Assembly: GCF_000732535.1 (NCBI RefSeq)
Contig: NZ_APNK01000005.1
Location: 62,001-126,000 of the forward strand
From: Salinisphaera hydrothermalis C41B8
GTDB lineage: Bacteria > Pseudomonadota > Gammaproteobacteria > Nevskiales > Salinisphaeraceae
Reading direction: 5' to 3'
DNA length: 64,000 bases
Under the pieces are notes generated by a model. That model saw nothing but the letters and a program-made list of their open reading frames with translations, made no database searches and was not told the DNA's origin. The position numbers and the translations under genes are program-made. Positions 9,732 through 17,123 of the stretch are shown here, one piece after another (the first letter of the stretch is position 1; each line of letters starts with the position of its first letter).

Positions 9732-10839
9732 GGGCCTTGTCCTCCAGCTTCTTGATCCGCTGCGCGGCCTCCTTCAGGCCCGCGTATTGCGTGCCGATCG
9801 CGTCGATAATCGGAATCTGCTTGCCGTTGCCAACGCCGAAATGCTCCTGCATGTCTTCGGCATAGGGCCCGACGTGGCGCTCGGAATCGCCCTTGTACCG
9901 CCAGGTATCGACGGGCATGGACGCGAGTTTCGCGAGCACACTGCCCTCGACCGGTTGCTTGTCGGTCTTGTAGTCCTTCGACGAGAACATGCCAGCGATC
10001 GATGCCACGGTCCCGATGCCGGACGCGATCTTCTGGCCGGTGCTCGGGTCGCTGCCCTGAGTCGCCGTACTGGTCGTCGTCTGGCCATGCGGCACCGAGC
10101 TCACGGCGCCAAGCAGCGTGTTCAGGTTATTGGTGCCCCAATTCCGCTGGTCTAGGAAATTCTGATAGTTGGCATCGGCTTGCGCCTGGTTGATGCCGCG
10201 TTGTTCCTGCCCTGCCCCCATGAGCGTGTTTGCTGCGTTACTGGTCAAGCCCGCCGCATTGCTCGCCATGTTGCCGTACTGGCCGGCCAACGCCGACTGG
10301 TTCGCCCGATCGGCCTGCCAGTTATTCACCGCCGAGTTATAGGCGTTGCCCATGTTCTGGGTGTACAGGTTCCCGATCGCGTCGAGATATTGCTTGTTCG
10401 CGTACTGATCGCCCAGCTCCGAGCGCAGGCCACCGAATGCGCCGCTCTGGGCCGCGTTCTCGTCACGGGCGTTCTGCTGCTGGGCGAACTGGTCGGACAT
10501 CTTGTTCGCCGCCACGTCCGTCACGTTCTGCGTGTACGGGTTCATGTACGACGAGATGTCGGCGCCGGTCAGGTTCTGATTGGCGTTGCCGAGCGCATCC
10601 GCCGCCTGGGTCAGATACGGCTGATACGAGCCAGTGATGCCATTGGCGACCTGCCACCCGGCCTGTTCGTTGTTGGTGGCATTGGCCACCCGGTCGCCGC
10701 TGTAACCCTGATACGGGCGGTCGGCGATGTTCTCCGCCATGTTGACGGCTTTTTTCGAGGCACCGGACAGCCAGGACGGGAGCTGCGTGGATTGCGACTG
10801 GCTCGACGTCTTCTTGCCGCCGCCGAATAAACTACCCAT
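9724..10839 (-). CDS. Phage protein with C-terminal S74-type (endosialidase chaperone) domain
   Basis: A 371-residue protein read from the ATG giving MGSLFGGGKKTSSQ; this start overlaps the GNAT stop by 8 nt. The middle is low-complexity, rich in Asn, Gln, Ala and Gly. The last 90 residues carry the pattern of the Peptidase_S74 intramolecular chaperone: SSKDYKTDKQPV, then DTWRYKGD, HVGPYAEDMQEHFG, and a closing coiled coil (AAQRIKKLEDKAHA). S74 domains trimerise fibres and spikes and may self-cleave. The N-terminal GSLFGGGKK is common in podovirus proteins encoded beside internal virion proteins. Its place next to the polyvalent gene suggests a tail or internal core component rather than the receptor-binding fibre. 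Confidence 0.8.
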   Translation of the reverse strand: MGSLFGGGKKTSSQSQSTQLPSWLSGASKKAVNMAENIADRPYQGYSGDRVANATNNEQAGWQVANGITGSYQPYLTQAADALGNANQNLTGADISSYMNPYTQNVTDVAANKMSDQFAQQQNARDENAAQSGAFGGLRSELGDQYANKQYLDAIGNLYTQNMGNAYNSAVNNWQADRANQSALAGQYGNMASNAAGLTSNAANTLMGAGQEQRGINQAQADANYQNFLDQRNWGTNNLNTLLGAVSSVPHGQTTTSTATQGSDPSTGQKIASGIGTVASIAGMFSSKDYKTDKQPVEGSVLAKLASMPVDTWRYKGDSERHVGPYAEDMQEHFGVGNGKQIPIIDAIGTQYAGLKEAAQRIKKLEDKAHA

Positions 10840-11317
10840 CGCTCGCGCCTCCATAGGGCGGCCGGAAGAAACTGCCGCCGAGATAGACCATGCCGTCGAA
10901 GCGGCCGATGAACTCGTCCTTCCAATCGGCGTCACTACCGGAATGGGTGCCGATCACGAGCGGCGCCCCACCCTTGTCGTCGGCCGACTTGACGACCGCC
11001 TCGATCAGCTTCCGCCCGGTACCGCGGGCCTTGAAGTTCTTCAGGACATAAAGCCAGCTGTTCGTCAGCACCACACGTTCCGACCACGGAAACTGGAAGT
11101 CGACCAGCGCGATCGAGCCGATGACCCGGCCCGACAGATCGGCAACCCAGACTTCGCCCTCGGCGATCGTGCGCGTGATCCAGCACATCAGACGGTTTTC
11201 GTCGATGGGCGAATAATCAACGCTGTTGCTATAGGCCTCTTCGAGCAGGCGATAAATCGCCACGGCATCGCTCTGCTTGCCCAGTCTGATCCGGATAACT
11301 TTCTTCTGATCGCCCAT
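10832..11317 (-). CDS. GNAT-family N-acetyltransferase
   Basis: A 161-residue protein starting MGDQKKVIRIRLGKQSDA, chosen because this ATG lies just after the T-run of the terminator at 11323-11373. The fold markers are the early I-R-G-DA-I strand-helix, VWVADLSGRVIGSIALVDF (central strands), then FKARGTGRKLIEAVV, the acetyl-CoA loop (R-G-T-G-x-x-L) of GNAT enzymes. The C-terminus (DEFIGRFDGMVYLGGSFFR) resembles the terminal strand region. Substrate is unknown. A GNAT gene in the tail region of a late operon could modify a virion or host protein; no target can be read from the sequence. Confidence 0.85.
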   Translation of the reverse strand: MGDQKKVIRIRLGKQSDAVAIYRLLEEAYSNSVDYSPIDENRLMCWITRTIAEGEVWVADLSGRVIGSIALVDFQFPWSERVVLTNSWLYVLKNFKARGTGRKLIEAVVKSADDKGGAPLVIGTHSGSDADWKDEFIGRFDGMVYLGGSFFRPPYGGASDG

Positions 11318-11322
11318 AAACG

Positions 11323-11373
11323 AAAAAGCCCGGACCATCTCGCGACAATCCGGGCTCGGTTGGTCCGATACCT
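11323..11373 (-). terminator. Intrinsic terminator with conserved upstream box (copy 1)
   Basis: On the minus strand an AGCCCGGA/TCCGGGCT stem (arms 11349-11356 and 11327-11334) is followed by a T-run. Its 5' arm is preceded by the box GGTATCGGACCAACCGAG, which recurs at 12355-12377, 20649-20670 and 27360-27382. It lies directly before the GNAT gene start, so it would attenuate transcription inside the late operon. Confidence 0.8.
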
Positions 11374-11421
11374 GGGCTCAGGGTACGTTCGCCCCGCGTG
11401 GCCTGCACCCGATTCTGAGTC

Positions 11422-11961
11422 TCACTCGATCCGGACCGGCTCGATCAAATACCGGTGCGCGGCGAACGTGTCGTGCAACGCGACCCGAACGCGCCGATCG
11501 CGTCGCGGCCGCGGCGGCCAGGGCCGACCGGTCACAGCAACCTGCAACGCTTCAAGACGCCGGTCCGGCCACGGCTTCATCCAGACTGCATTCTTGCCGG
11601 CGCACACCATGTCCACCTTCTGGCAGATTCGAATCTGCGTGTTGTTCAGGTTTTCGATCCGGCCGTCGTTGCTCTTCATGTGATCCTCGAGCTGCTGAAC
11701 CCGGTAGAGCACCATGGCCTGATCCCCCTGCGTCGGTAGATCATCCAGATTGGCGAACTTGCTTTGCAGCTGGTCGACGACTCGCTGCAGCGATGTGACC
11801 GTGTTGCGCAGCTGCCGCGCGCTCTCGATCGAACTGCGCTGGCTGCTGCTGTATTTGGCGACGACGATCCCGGAGACGATGCCCACGATGGTCGGTATGA
11901 TCAGCATGGCCACGAACGCCAGAGCGAGCCGCCCGGCGGTAATGTTCTGGTTCGGCGACAT
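11422..11961 (-). CDS. Membrane-anchored coiled-coil protein
   Basis: A 179-residue protein from the ATG at 11961 (MSPNQNITAGRL). One transmembrane segment spans about residues 11-35 (LALAFVAMLIIPTIVGIVSG), followed by a predicted coiled coil (about 40-100, ESARQLRNTVTSLQRVVDQLQ). The C-terminal third is Arg/Pro-rich. Its start overlaps the stop of the lipoprotein gene in a TGATG arrangement, so the two are coupled. Topology resembles an i-spanin, but the canonical spanin pair is at 36037-36770. It may be an accessory envelope-disruption or superinfection protein; function is unproven. Confidence 0.72.
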   Translation of the reverse strand: MSPNQNITAGRLALAFVAMLIIPTIVGIVSGIVVAKYSSSQRSSIESARQLRNTVTSLQRVVDQLQSKFANLDDLPTQGDQAMVLYRVQQLEDHMKSNDGRIENLNNTQIRICQKVDMVCAGKNAVWMKPWPDRRLEALQVAVTGRPWPPRPRRDRRVRVALHDTFAAHRYLIEPVRIE

Positions 11962-12317
11962 CACCGCGCCCCTTGAATCGCTCGCGACATGAGTATCAGC
12001 TTCGAGCGCTTCCCTTCGTTCTTTTGGTCGCATTGATCGAGCGTCCATAGATTGCGACCCCGCGATTTCCACCATGTATCGGACGAGATCGCTCCGCGGC
12101 TCGGTAGCGACGATGCGCGGGTATCGCAATGCGACAAGTCAGCGGCGGATAGCCTGACGCGCATGTCGTGGCGTAGATCTGAAAGAGCATCGTGGCGACC
12201 GGACTCATAGCCCTGATTGAACAGCGCGCTGCCGTTCACTGGCTTGGGCTGCCGACAGTTGGGCGTGGCGCATCCCGCCAATATCACGATCAATGCGGCC
12301 GCAATCGCCTGTTTCAT
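11961..12317 (-). CDS. Small lipoprotein
   Basis: A 118-residue protein starting MKQAIAAALIVILAGC. This is a short lipoprotein signal peptide with the lipobox L-A-G-C at residues 13-16, so Cys16 should be lipidated and anchored to the outer or inner membrane. The mature part has four or five more Cys and is otherwise polar (GYESGRHDALSDLRHDM). The start just downstream of the terminator at 12331-12376 supports this ATG over upstream ones. It is translationally coupled to the coiled-coil membrane protein that follows. Family unknown. Confidence 0.72.
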   Translation of the reverse strand: MKQAIAAALIVILAGCATPNCRQPKPVNGSALFNQGYESGRHDALSDLRHDMRVRLSAADLSHCDTRASSLPSRGAISSDTWWKSRGRNLWTLDQCDQKNEGKRSKLILMSRAIQGAR

Positions 12318-12330
12318 AGACCCCACACGC

Positions 12331-12377
12331 AAAAAGCCCGGACCGATCACGATCCGGGCTCAGTGGTTCCAATACCC
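12331..12377 (-). terminator. Intrinsic terminator with conserved upstream box (copy 2)
   Basis: Minus-strand stem AGCCCGGATC/GATCGGTCCGGGCT followed by five T. The box before it reads GGTATTGGAACCACTGAG, matching copies 1, 3 and 4. It sits 14 nt upstream of the lipoprotein start. Confidence 0.8.
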
Positions 12378-12457
12378 GAGGCCAGTCTATGGCGACCGTG
12401 TTTTACACGTCACGTCGTTCTGAGACGAGCCGGCCTTTTGGTAAATAAATCTAACGT

Positions 12458-12486
12458 TTTTATTACGAACTGAGAGCCGCTATAGT
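12458..12486 (+). promoter_or_regulatory. Candidate sigma-70 promoter for the plus-strand small gene
   Basis: A strong -10 (TATAGT, 12481-12486) lies downstream of a distinctly AT-rich tract (about 12438-12470). The -35 is weak (TTTTAT at 12458-12463, 17-nt spacer). It points to the plus-strand gene at 12518, against the late operon. Confidence 0.45.
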
Positions 12487-12517
12487 CACTGCGCATGGCA
12501 ATTAGTTGGGAGAAGCC

Positions 12518-12718
12518 GTGGCAATGGAGGGGGACGAGCTGACTGAGCTTGCGGCTCGGTATACGGCGAGCGGGCTTGCCGGGGACATGCCATCAGATAT
12601 GGCGGAAGCCATGCTTCGCGGCATGTTGCGGGCTAGCCAGATACTGGACCCAGGATCGGGCCGCGAAACGCCGCTGCTAGAAATGATTGAACAACTTGGG
12701 CAGGCCGACGAGGCCTAG
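12518..12718 (+). CDS. Small hypothetical protein, plus-strand moron candidate
   Basis: About 66 residues, acidic and helical (DELTELAARYTASGLAGDM, then AEAMLRGMLRASQIL). A purine-rich GGGAGAAG lies just upstream of the GTG at 12518. The in-frame ATG at 12524 with a 10-nt spacing is an equally good start. It is opposite in strand to every neighbour and has its own candidate promoter. These features fit a lysogen-expressed cargo gene inserted in the late operon. I do not recognise the family; coding status rests on codon openness and context. Confidence 0.5.
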   Translation: MAMEGDELTELAARYTASGLAGDMPSDMAEAMLRGMLRASQILDPGSGRETPLLEMIEQLGQADEA

Positions 12719-12761
12719 ACGCTAGCGAGTCGCATGGTTTGAGAGTACATCGGCCAACGGT

Positions 12762-12989
12762 CTAGCGCTCTGAAGGCGACTCTTGCGCATGCGTCTTTTC
12801 GCTCGTTAGCGCCCGCTCACAGTGTCGCGGGAATATAGCATCGAGCATGGTGTACAGAGCTCGCCAATACCAGACCGATCGACAGCGGCATGCGCGAGCC
12901 GAGAGCGTTTCATCTGGCCAGCCACCAAGGATCGTATTCGCGAACTGATCCAGCCCCAGCGCAACGCGCACGCCATAGGAATAGCTCAT
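12762..12989 (-). CDS. Small conserved phage protein next to tail-fibre genes
   Basis: A 75-residue protein starting MSYSYGVRVALGLDQFAN. The pattern ALGLDQFANTILGGWPDETLSARAC, then W-Y-W-RAL, then a D-A-I-FP-HCERA segment, matches a small protein found in many phages near the end of the tail or lysis region, usually left unnamed. The start forms an ATGA overlap with the stop of the fibre-assembly gene, supporting coupled translation. Two conserved Cys/His clusters (ACRCR, RHCER) suggest metal binding, but this is inference. Confidence 0.72.
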   Translation of the reverse strand: MSYSYGVRVALGLDQFANTILGGWPDETLSARACRCRSVWYWRALYTMLDAIFPRHCERALTSEKTHAQESPSER

Positions 12990-13564
12990 GGCGTTCCATT
13001 GCTCCATTGGATCGCGTTGATGTCCGAAACCTGGCCAGTCTTATCGTCGATCGCATCAACCTGCGCCAAAAGCGCCCGCAGCTGCAGCTGCTGGGCGTCG
13101 ATCCAGGCTTCGCCGTCATCGCCGACTTGCTGGATCTGGGCGGCCGTGTGATCGACGCGCGGCCAGACCGAATCCGCCTTATTTGCCGGCAGCACGCACG
13201 TGAAGCTCACGGTACCGCCACTCGGGAACGTCGGTAGCAGGCTTTTAGTCACTCGGCCCATCAGATTGACCTGGTCAGTCGCAGAGCTTGGATAGTGATG
13301 CGTTGTGCCAAGGGCATTCGATTCGAATCCACCGGTTATCGCGGCTTCGCATGCCGCCGTTAGCTCAGCGATTTTCGCCACCTTGGCCTGTGCGAGCGCG
13401 GCCGGTTGCTCGGCAGCACTTAGCTCAGCATCTGTAGGTTTGGTCCCGAGCTTCTCAGTGTCCCATTCGCCGATATAGGGCCCTTTGCCATCGTCTAGAA
13501 TCAAGAAATCGCGAACGGGAACGGCGTTCGGCTTTAAAAAAATCACGATATTTACAAGATCCAT
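12986..13564 (-). CDS. Tail-fibre assembly-like protein with DUF4376 region
   Basis: A 192-residue protein. Residues about 65-185 match the DUF4376 pattern seen in phage tail-fibre assembly proteins: KIAELTAACEAAITGGFESN, then HHYPSSATDQVNL, a Cys-containing W-x-x-V-D-HTAAQIQQV, and a C-terminal DAQQLQLRALLAQVDA helix. The N-terminus (GEWDTEKLGTKPTDAEL) resembles the linker of fibre chaperones. It directly follows the fibre gene, with the TGATG overlap at 13564, the normal order for a fibre and its assembly factor. Confidence 0.8.
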   Translation of the reverse strand: MDLVNIVIFLKPNAVPVRDFLILDDGKGPYIGEWDTEKLGTKPTDAELSAAEQPAALAQAKVAKIAELTAACEAAITGGFESNALGTTHHYPSSATDQVNLMGRVTKSLLPTFPSGGTVSFTCVLPANKADSVWPRVDHTAAQIQQVGDDGEAWIDAQQLQLRALLAQVDAIDDKTGQVSDINAIQWSNGTP

Positions 13565-14589
13565 CAGAATGGTCCTACAACGGAGATAAAATTGTTCGTT
13601 TGTTGCGCGCCGCTACGTCCATAGTAGTCGGCGTTCATTGCGACCGCTGTAAAGACGCGCAAGTTGAGCGAATCTGAGCCGTTCATGTACAAAATACCCG
13701 CCCCGCCGCTAGTTAGACTGTTGCCCGGTGATGCGGAATACTGGTCGCCGCCGGAGATCAATTTTTGGCTGTTGTCTTGGTTACGGACTAAGAATGCGCT
13801 TTCGGTTTGGCCACTACCGGTCGCATCAAAATAGGTGCCGAAGTTGACCTGGTAGTAGCCTGCGCGGGTTGGTTTGATGCCGTGATTATTAACATCCACA
13901 ATGCCAGAGGGGTCGAAGCCCACGGTGTCGAGCGGAACAAGCACGTTGCCGCGGTTCGTGCTGGTAAAGGCGGACCCCAGATAAATCTGCGCCATGTCAA
14001 ACGCTGCAATCCAGCCATTGGCGGCCGTGTACTCTACGTGGACCGCTTCATCGATCACGCTGGCTTCCCAGCCTTCGGCCGGCTCATAGAATGTCCATGC
14101 GCCGTCTTGATAAAGCGCGACTGTGCCGTCCTGCCCCGCCCAATCGGCGCCCGTTGCACTCGCGGGGACGATGTAGCGGTCGCCTTCGGCGGGCGAACTT
14201 GGCTGGGCTGTGGTCGTGCGGCTGAGGACCGTGAACTTCCCGACAAGCGCCGACGCCCATTCCCATGCCACGGTGCCATCGCCCTGAGCTGTAGCAACGG
14301 CATCGGGCACAGCAGTTCCGCTATTGATCTCGTTGGCCGTGACCTGATCCATGGCCGCCAATCCGCCCTGCGGACCACCAAAGATCACCCAGGTATTCGG
14401 GCTCACCCCGGTCAGGATGTAGAACGAAGGTGAGCTGCTGCCGACCTGGGCCACCCGACCGATGTCGTCGGACGTAATCGGCATCCCAGGCGCCACCTCA
14501 GTCAGTGCATTAAGCGCGTCGATGGTGCCGACGACCCATGTCGGCAGGCCGGGACGACTGGCGGGCTGCAATCGGCCTATGAAACTCAT
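13564..14589 (-). CDS. Tail fibre / receptor-binding protein
   Basis: A 341-residue protein. The N-terminal 100 residues carry a phage-fibre module with INSGTAVPDAVATAQGDGTVAWEW. Residues about 105-190 match a DUF2793-like module (QPSSPAEGDRYIVPA, then WAGQDGTVALYQDGAWTFYEP and EGWEASVIDE), known from tail fibre and spike proteins. The C-terminal 140 residues form a beta-rich, C1q/TNF-like head: AGYYQVNFGTYFDATG, then FLVRNQDNSQKLISGG and a closing TNNFISVVGPF. These features predict a trimeric fibre that binds the cell surface. The start overlaps the preceding gene by ATGA, and the assembly factor follows. Confidence 0.85.
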   Translation of the reverse strand: MSFIGRLQPASRPGLPTWVVGTIDALNALTEVAPGMPITSDDIGRVAQVGSSSPSFYILTGVSPNTWVIFGGPQGGLAAMDQVTANEINSGTAVPDAVATAQGDGTVAWEWASALVGKFTVLSRTTTAQPSSPAEGDRYIVPASATGADWAGQDGTVALYQDGAWTFYEPAEGWEASVIDEAVHVEYTAANGWIAAFDMAQIYLGSAFTSTNRGNVLVPLDTVGFDPSGIVDVNNHGIKPTRAGYYQVNFGTYFDATGSGQTESAFLVRNQDNSQKLISGGDQYSASPGNSLTSGGAGILYMNGSDSLNLRVFTAVAMNADYYGRSGAQQTNNFISVVGPF

Positions 14590-14762
14590 GGTTCAAGATC
14601 CTTTTCCGTAAACAGCTGGCCCTGTTCGTCGAGCACCAGTTTCCCCTCGACGTCATACATGGGCAGCGACGCAGCACCCACGATGCTCTGCGGCAACGTT
14701 TCGCCGTCGCGCATCTCGCGCAGCCGTGCTCCGTCAAAGATGATTGGCCGCTGCTCCGCCAT
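14586..14762 (-). CDS. Small hypothetical protein in fibre operon
   Basis: A 58-residue protein (MAEQRPIIFDGARLREMRDG and so on, ending EKDLEP). It overlaps the fibre gene start by ATGA and follows the 169-residue gene after a 3-nt gap, so translation is likely coupled. The DGARLREMRDGETL stretch resembles short linkers at the start of fibre proteins. Family unknown. Confidence 0.65.
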   Translation of the reverse strand: MAEQRPIIFDGARLREMRDGETLPQSIVGAASLPMYDVEGKLVLDEQGQLFTEKDLEP

Positions 14763-14765
14763 TGC

Positions 14766-15275
14766 TTAAGCCAGCGTGATCGGTTGGCCGGGCTCAAACG
14801 AGATGTTCGCGTCGGTGCTGGATCGCCCGATGTACTGCACCACGTTGCCGGTGCTCGACGGCGGCGTATCGGTCGGCTGCCCCGGATTGGCCGCGCTGAG
14901 AAAGTAGTCGGTGCCCGGCGACAATCCGGACAGCGCGTTGTTCAGGCCTTCACGGTAGACCGTCACACTCGCGCCGCTGGCGGCCGAATCAAGAACAAAC
15001 CCGTTGGCCTCCTTGCCCTCGGCTGTCGCGTCGGCTTTTCGGACACTGGCCGTGCCGCTGGCCGAGTAGATGTTCACGAAGTCGCCGCCGTTGAGCGCTT
15101 CGGTGGCCGGCAGGCTCTCCGTCTCGGCGCCCAAGCCGGTCGGAAACAGGCTTTGATCGAGTTTGCCCTGCCCGTTGGTCGAAACCAGTTTGTCCGCATC
15201 GGTAGCGCCCGCGGATGTAACCAGGGATACCGCCTCCTTGAGGCGCCCACCGACCTGCTGTAAGAACTTGGCCAT
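14766..15275 (-). CDS. Small beta-rich virion or fibre-associated protein
   Basis: A 169-residue protein. The C-terminal 85 residues carry a module with GFVLDSAASGASVTVYREG, then GLSPGTDYFLSA, a TPPSSTGNVVQYIG, and a closing FEPGQPITLA. The same layout appears twice in the adjacent 614-residue protein. Such modules occur as C-terminal ends of phage structural proteins. The N-terminus (ADKLVSTNGQGKLDQSLFP) resembles fibre attachment segments. It is probably a minor capsid or tail decoration component. Confidence 0.7.
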   Translation of the reverse strand: MAKFLQQVGGRLKEAVSLVTSAGATDADKLVSTNGQGKLDQSLFPTGLGAETESLPATEALNGGDFVNIYSASGTASVRKADATAEGKEANGFVLDSAASGASVTVYREGLNNALSGLSPGTDYFLSAANPGQPTDTPPSSTGNVVQYIGRSSTDANISFEPGQPITLA

Positions 15276-15278
15276 CGT

Positions 15279-17123
15279 CTACTCCTGAAGAAGAATCGGC
15301 GGCTCGATGTTGACCGCGATCTGTGTGGCTGAAACCGGCGTGCCGACGACGCAGATGAAGCCCGAGCCCGGCGGTGTCTGGGATAGAACGCCGCTGGCGC
15401 CGAAGAACACGGGCTCGCCGGGCTGCCAGGCCCATGACGGCTCGGCCATCAAGCCCGAAAACCGTGCAATCGCCGTTTCGCCGGCTGCGGCGGCCCCGGT
15501 GGTAATCGCAAGCGTCGCGGCGGCGTCGTCAAGATCCGCAGGATCGGCATAGAACCACTGGCCATCGCGGGCCACGACGACCCGGTGGCCGCCCAGCGTC
15601 TCGCCGGCCGGCAGCCGGTAGCAGCCGAGGTCGATCACGTTGTCGCGATCGACGCGCGCGGGCTCGGCCGTGGTGTTGCCCGTGCCGTCATCGACGCCGA
15701 CCAGGATCTCGCGCGTATCAAGGGTGATTCGCAATTCGCGATCGGCGATCGCATCCGCCGCGGCCGCGCGGTCAATGAGCAGCGTGGCCACGGCGCCGTC
15801 GAGCGTCGGAAGCGTGAACTCCACCTGGTCGCCGTTGACCACAACGTTGATCGTCGGATCGCCGACGAGCGTGCGGATATCGGTCACTGACCCATCGCGG
15901 GCCGCGACCAGCGCGGCCCCTTCGCCGGCGTTGCGCAGCTCCTCGCGGCGCAGCATGCGGATCTTCGTAGGCGTCACGGCAAACCCGATGACCAGATAGC
16001 CAGTGGTGGGCTGCTGTTCGGTGAGTACGCCCTGGGCATCCCCGTAAATCGTAGCGCCGGGCGTCCAGTCCCAGGCATCGCTGCTGAGATCGCCGCGCGA
16101 TTGGACCGATATCGGCTGGCCGGCCAATCCCGCCTGCGGCGCGATGCCCACGGCCTGATCGAACAGGTCGTTCGTGGCCACCGTCGCCTGGGCGGTGTAG
16201 GTCGTTACTCCTTTGGACAGTCGCTGGCTGGCCGTCAGCGCGACGACCGCGAACTGCGGGATATCCTGGGCGGCCCGGTAGCTCGCAAGACCGCCAATCG
16301 GCCGGTTGAGGGATACCCATCGCTGGCCATTGAACGCGAACGAGCCGCGCCCTCCAACATCGGCATCATCAACTACGGCGATATCGCCGCGCTCGGCATC
16401 GAGTACGCGCATCGACGTCTCGTTATTGACCGAGTGAACGCTCGGCCGCGAGGTTTCTGGCAGATACTTTGCGGCGATCTTGCCCTTGGCGAGCAGGCCG
16501 ATGACGTTCTCGGGCGCCACGCGCAGCGGTTTCATGCCCGTGTTGGCGCCGAAGAAAAGCTCCCAGGTATCGAGCGCGACGAACGGCTCGCCCTGGTCAC
16601 CGACACTCGGCAGATTGCGTTTCTGGCCCCGGGCAAACTGCAGGTGCAGCGCGTCCTTGCGGGTCGTGAAGTAGCCGCCATCGACCTTGTCGGTGAACGC
16701 GATCACCACGTGATCGCCGGCGTCGCGCACCGATATCCCGGAGCCGGCAGTCAGCGACTTGAACGGCAGATCCAGGCCTTTCTTGTCCAGCGCAAGGCCG
16801 ACGCCCTCGCCGGCGTTGCTGGCGGTATTGGCCTCGCCGCCCTCGGTGGAGGCCAATGCGCCTAGCTTCGCCCAGCCCTTCTCGGCCTTGAGCCATACGA
16901 TGTGCGTCTCGGCATCGGTCACATCGATGTACAGATCGTTATAGGCCCCGAGGCCGGCGGCCGGCTGGCCGTGGCCGACATGCCACGCGCCGCCGGTCTC
17001 GGCAGTCGTGTCGGCGCCATAGGCCAGTTCGACCGTGCGCGTGAGCTGGCGCAGCTTCGTGATCAGCTGGCCGTCGGCCAGATCCGACGGATCGAATTGC
17101 GGTAGCGGTCTAGCGGCGGCCAT
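15279..17123 (-). CDS. Large tail or fibre structural protein with repeated beta modules
   Basis: A 614-residue protein. The N-terminus (FDPSDLADGQLITKLRQL) matches a phage tail-appendage anchor. Residues about 100-160 carry LTAGSGISVRDAGDHVVIAF, a fibre-type beta segment. Two related modules follow: one at about 350-400 (AWDWTPGATIYGDAQGVLTE) and one at the C-terminus (SWAWQPGEPVFFGASGVLSQ). Both share W-x-W-x-PG, then A-x-GVL and a final G-x-x-V-x-x-T strand. The start overlaps the preceding gene by 14 nt. A tail appendage or adsorption-apparatus role is likely; no catalytic motif is visible. Confidence 0.75.
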   Translation of the reverse strand: MAAARPLPQFDPSDLADGQLITKLRQLTRTVELAYGADTTAETGGAWHVGHGQPAAGLGAYNDLYIDVTDAETHIVWLKAEKGWAKLGALASTEGGEANTASNAGEGVGLALDKKGLDLPFKSLTAGSGISVRDAGDHVVIAFTDKVDGGYFTTRKDALHLQFARGQKRNLPSVGDQGEPFVALDTWELFFGANTGMKPLRVAPENVIGLLAKGKIAAKYLPETSRPSVHSVNNETSMRVLDAERGDIAVVDDADVGGRGSFAFNGQRWVSLNRPIGGLASYRAAQDIPQFAVVALTASQRLSKGVTTYTAQATVATNDLFDQAVGIAPQAGLAGQPISVQSRGDLSSDAWDWTPGATIYGDAQGVLTEQQPTTGYLVIGFAVTPTKIRMLRREELRNAGEGAALVAARDGSVTDIRTLVGDPTINVVVNGDQVEFTLPTLDGAVATLLIDRAAAADAIADRELRITLDTREILVGVDDGTGNTTAEPARVDRDNVIDLGCYRLPAGETLGGHRVVVARDGQWFYADPADLDDAAATLAITTGAAAAGETAIARFSGLMAEPSWAWQPGEPVFFGASGVLSQTPPGSGFICVVGTPVSATQIAVNIEPPILLQE

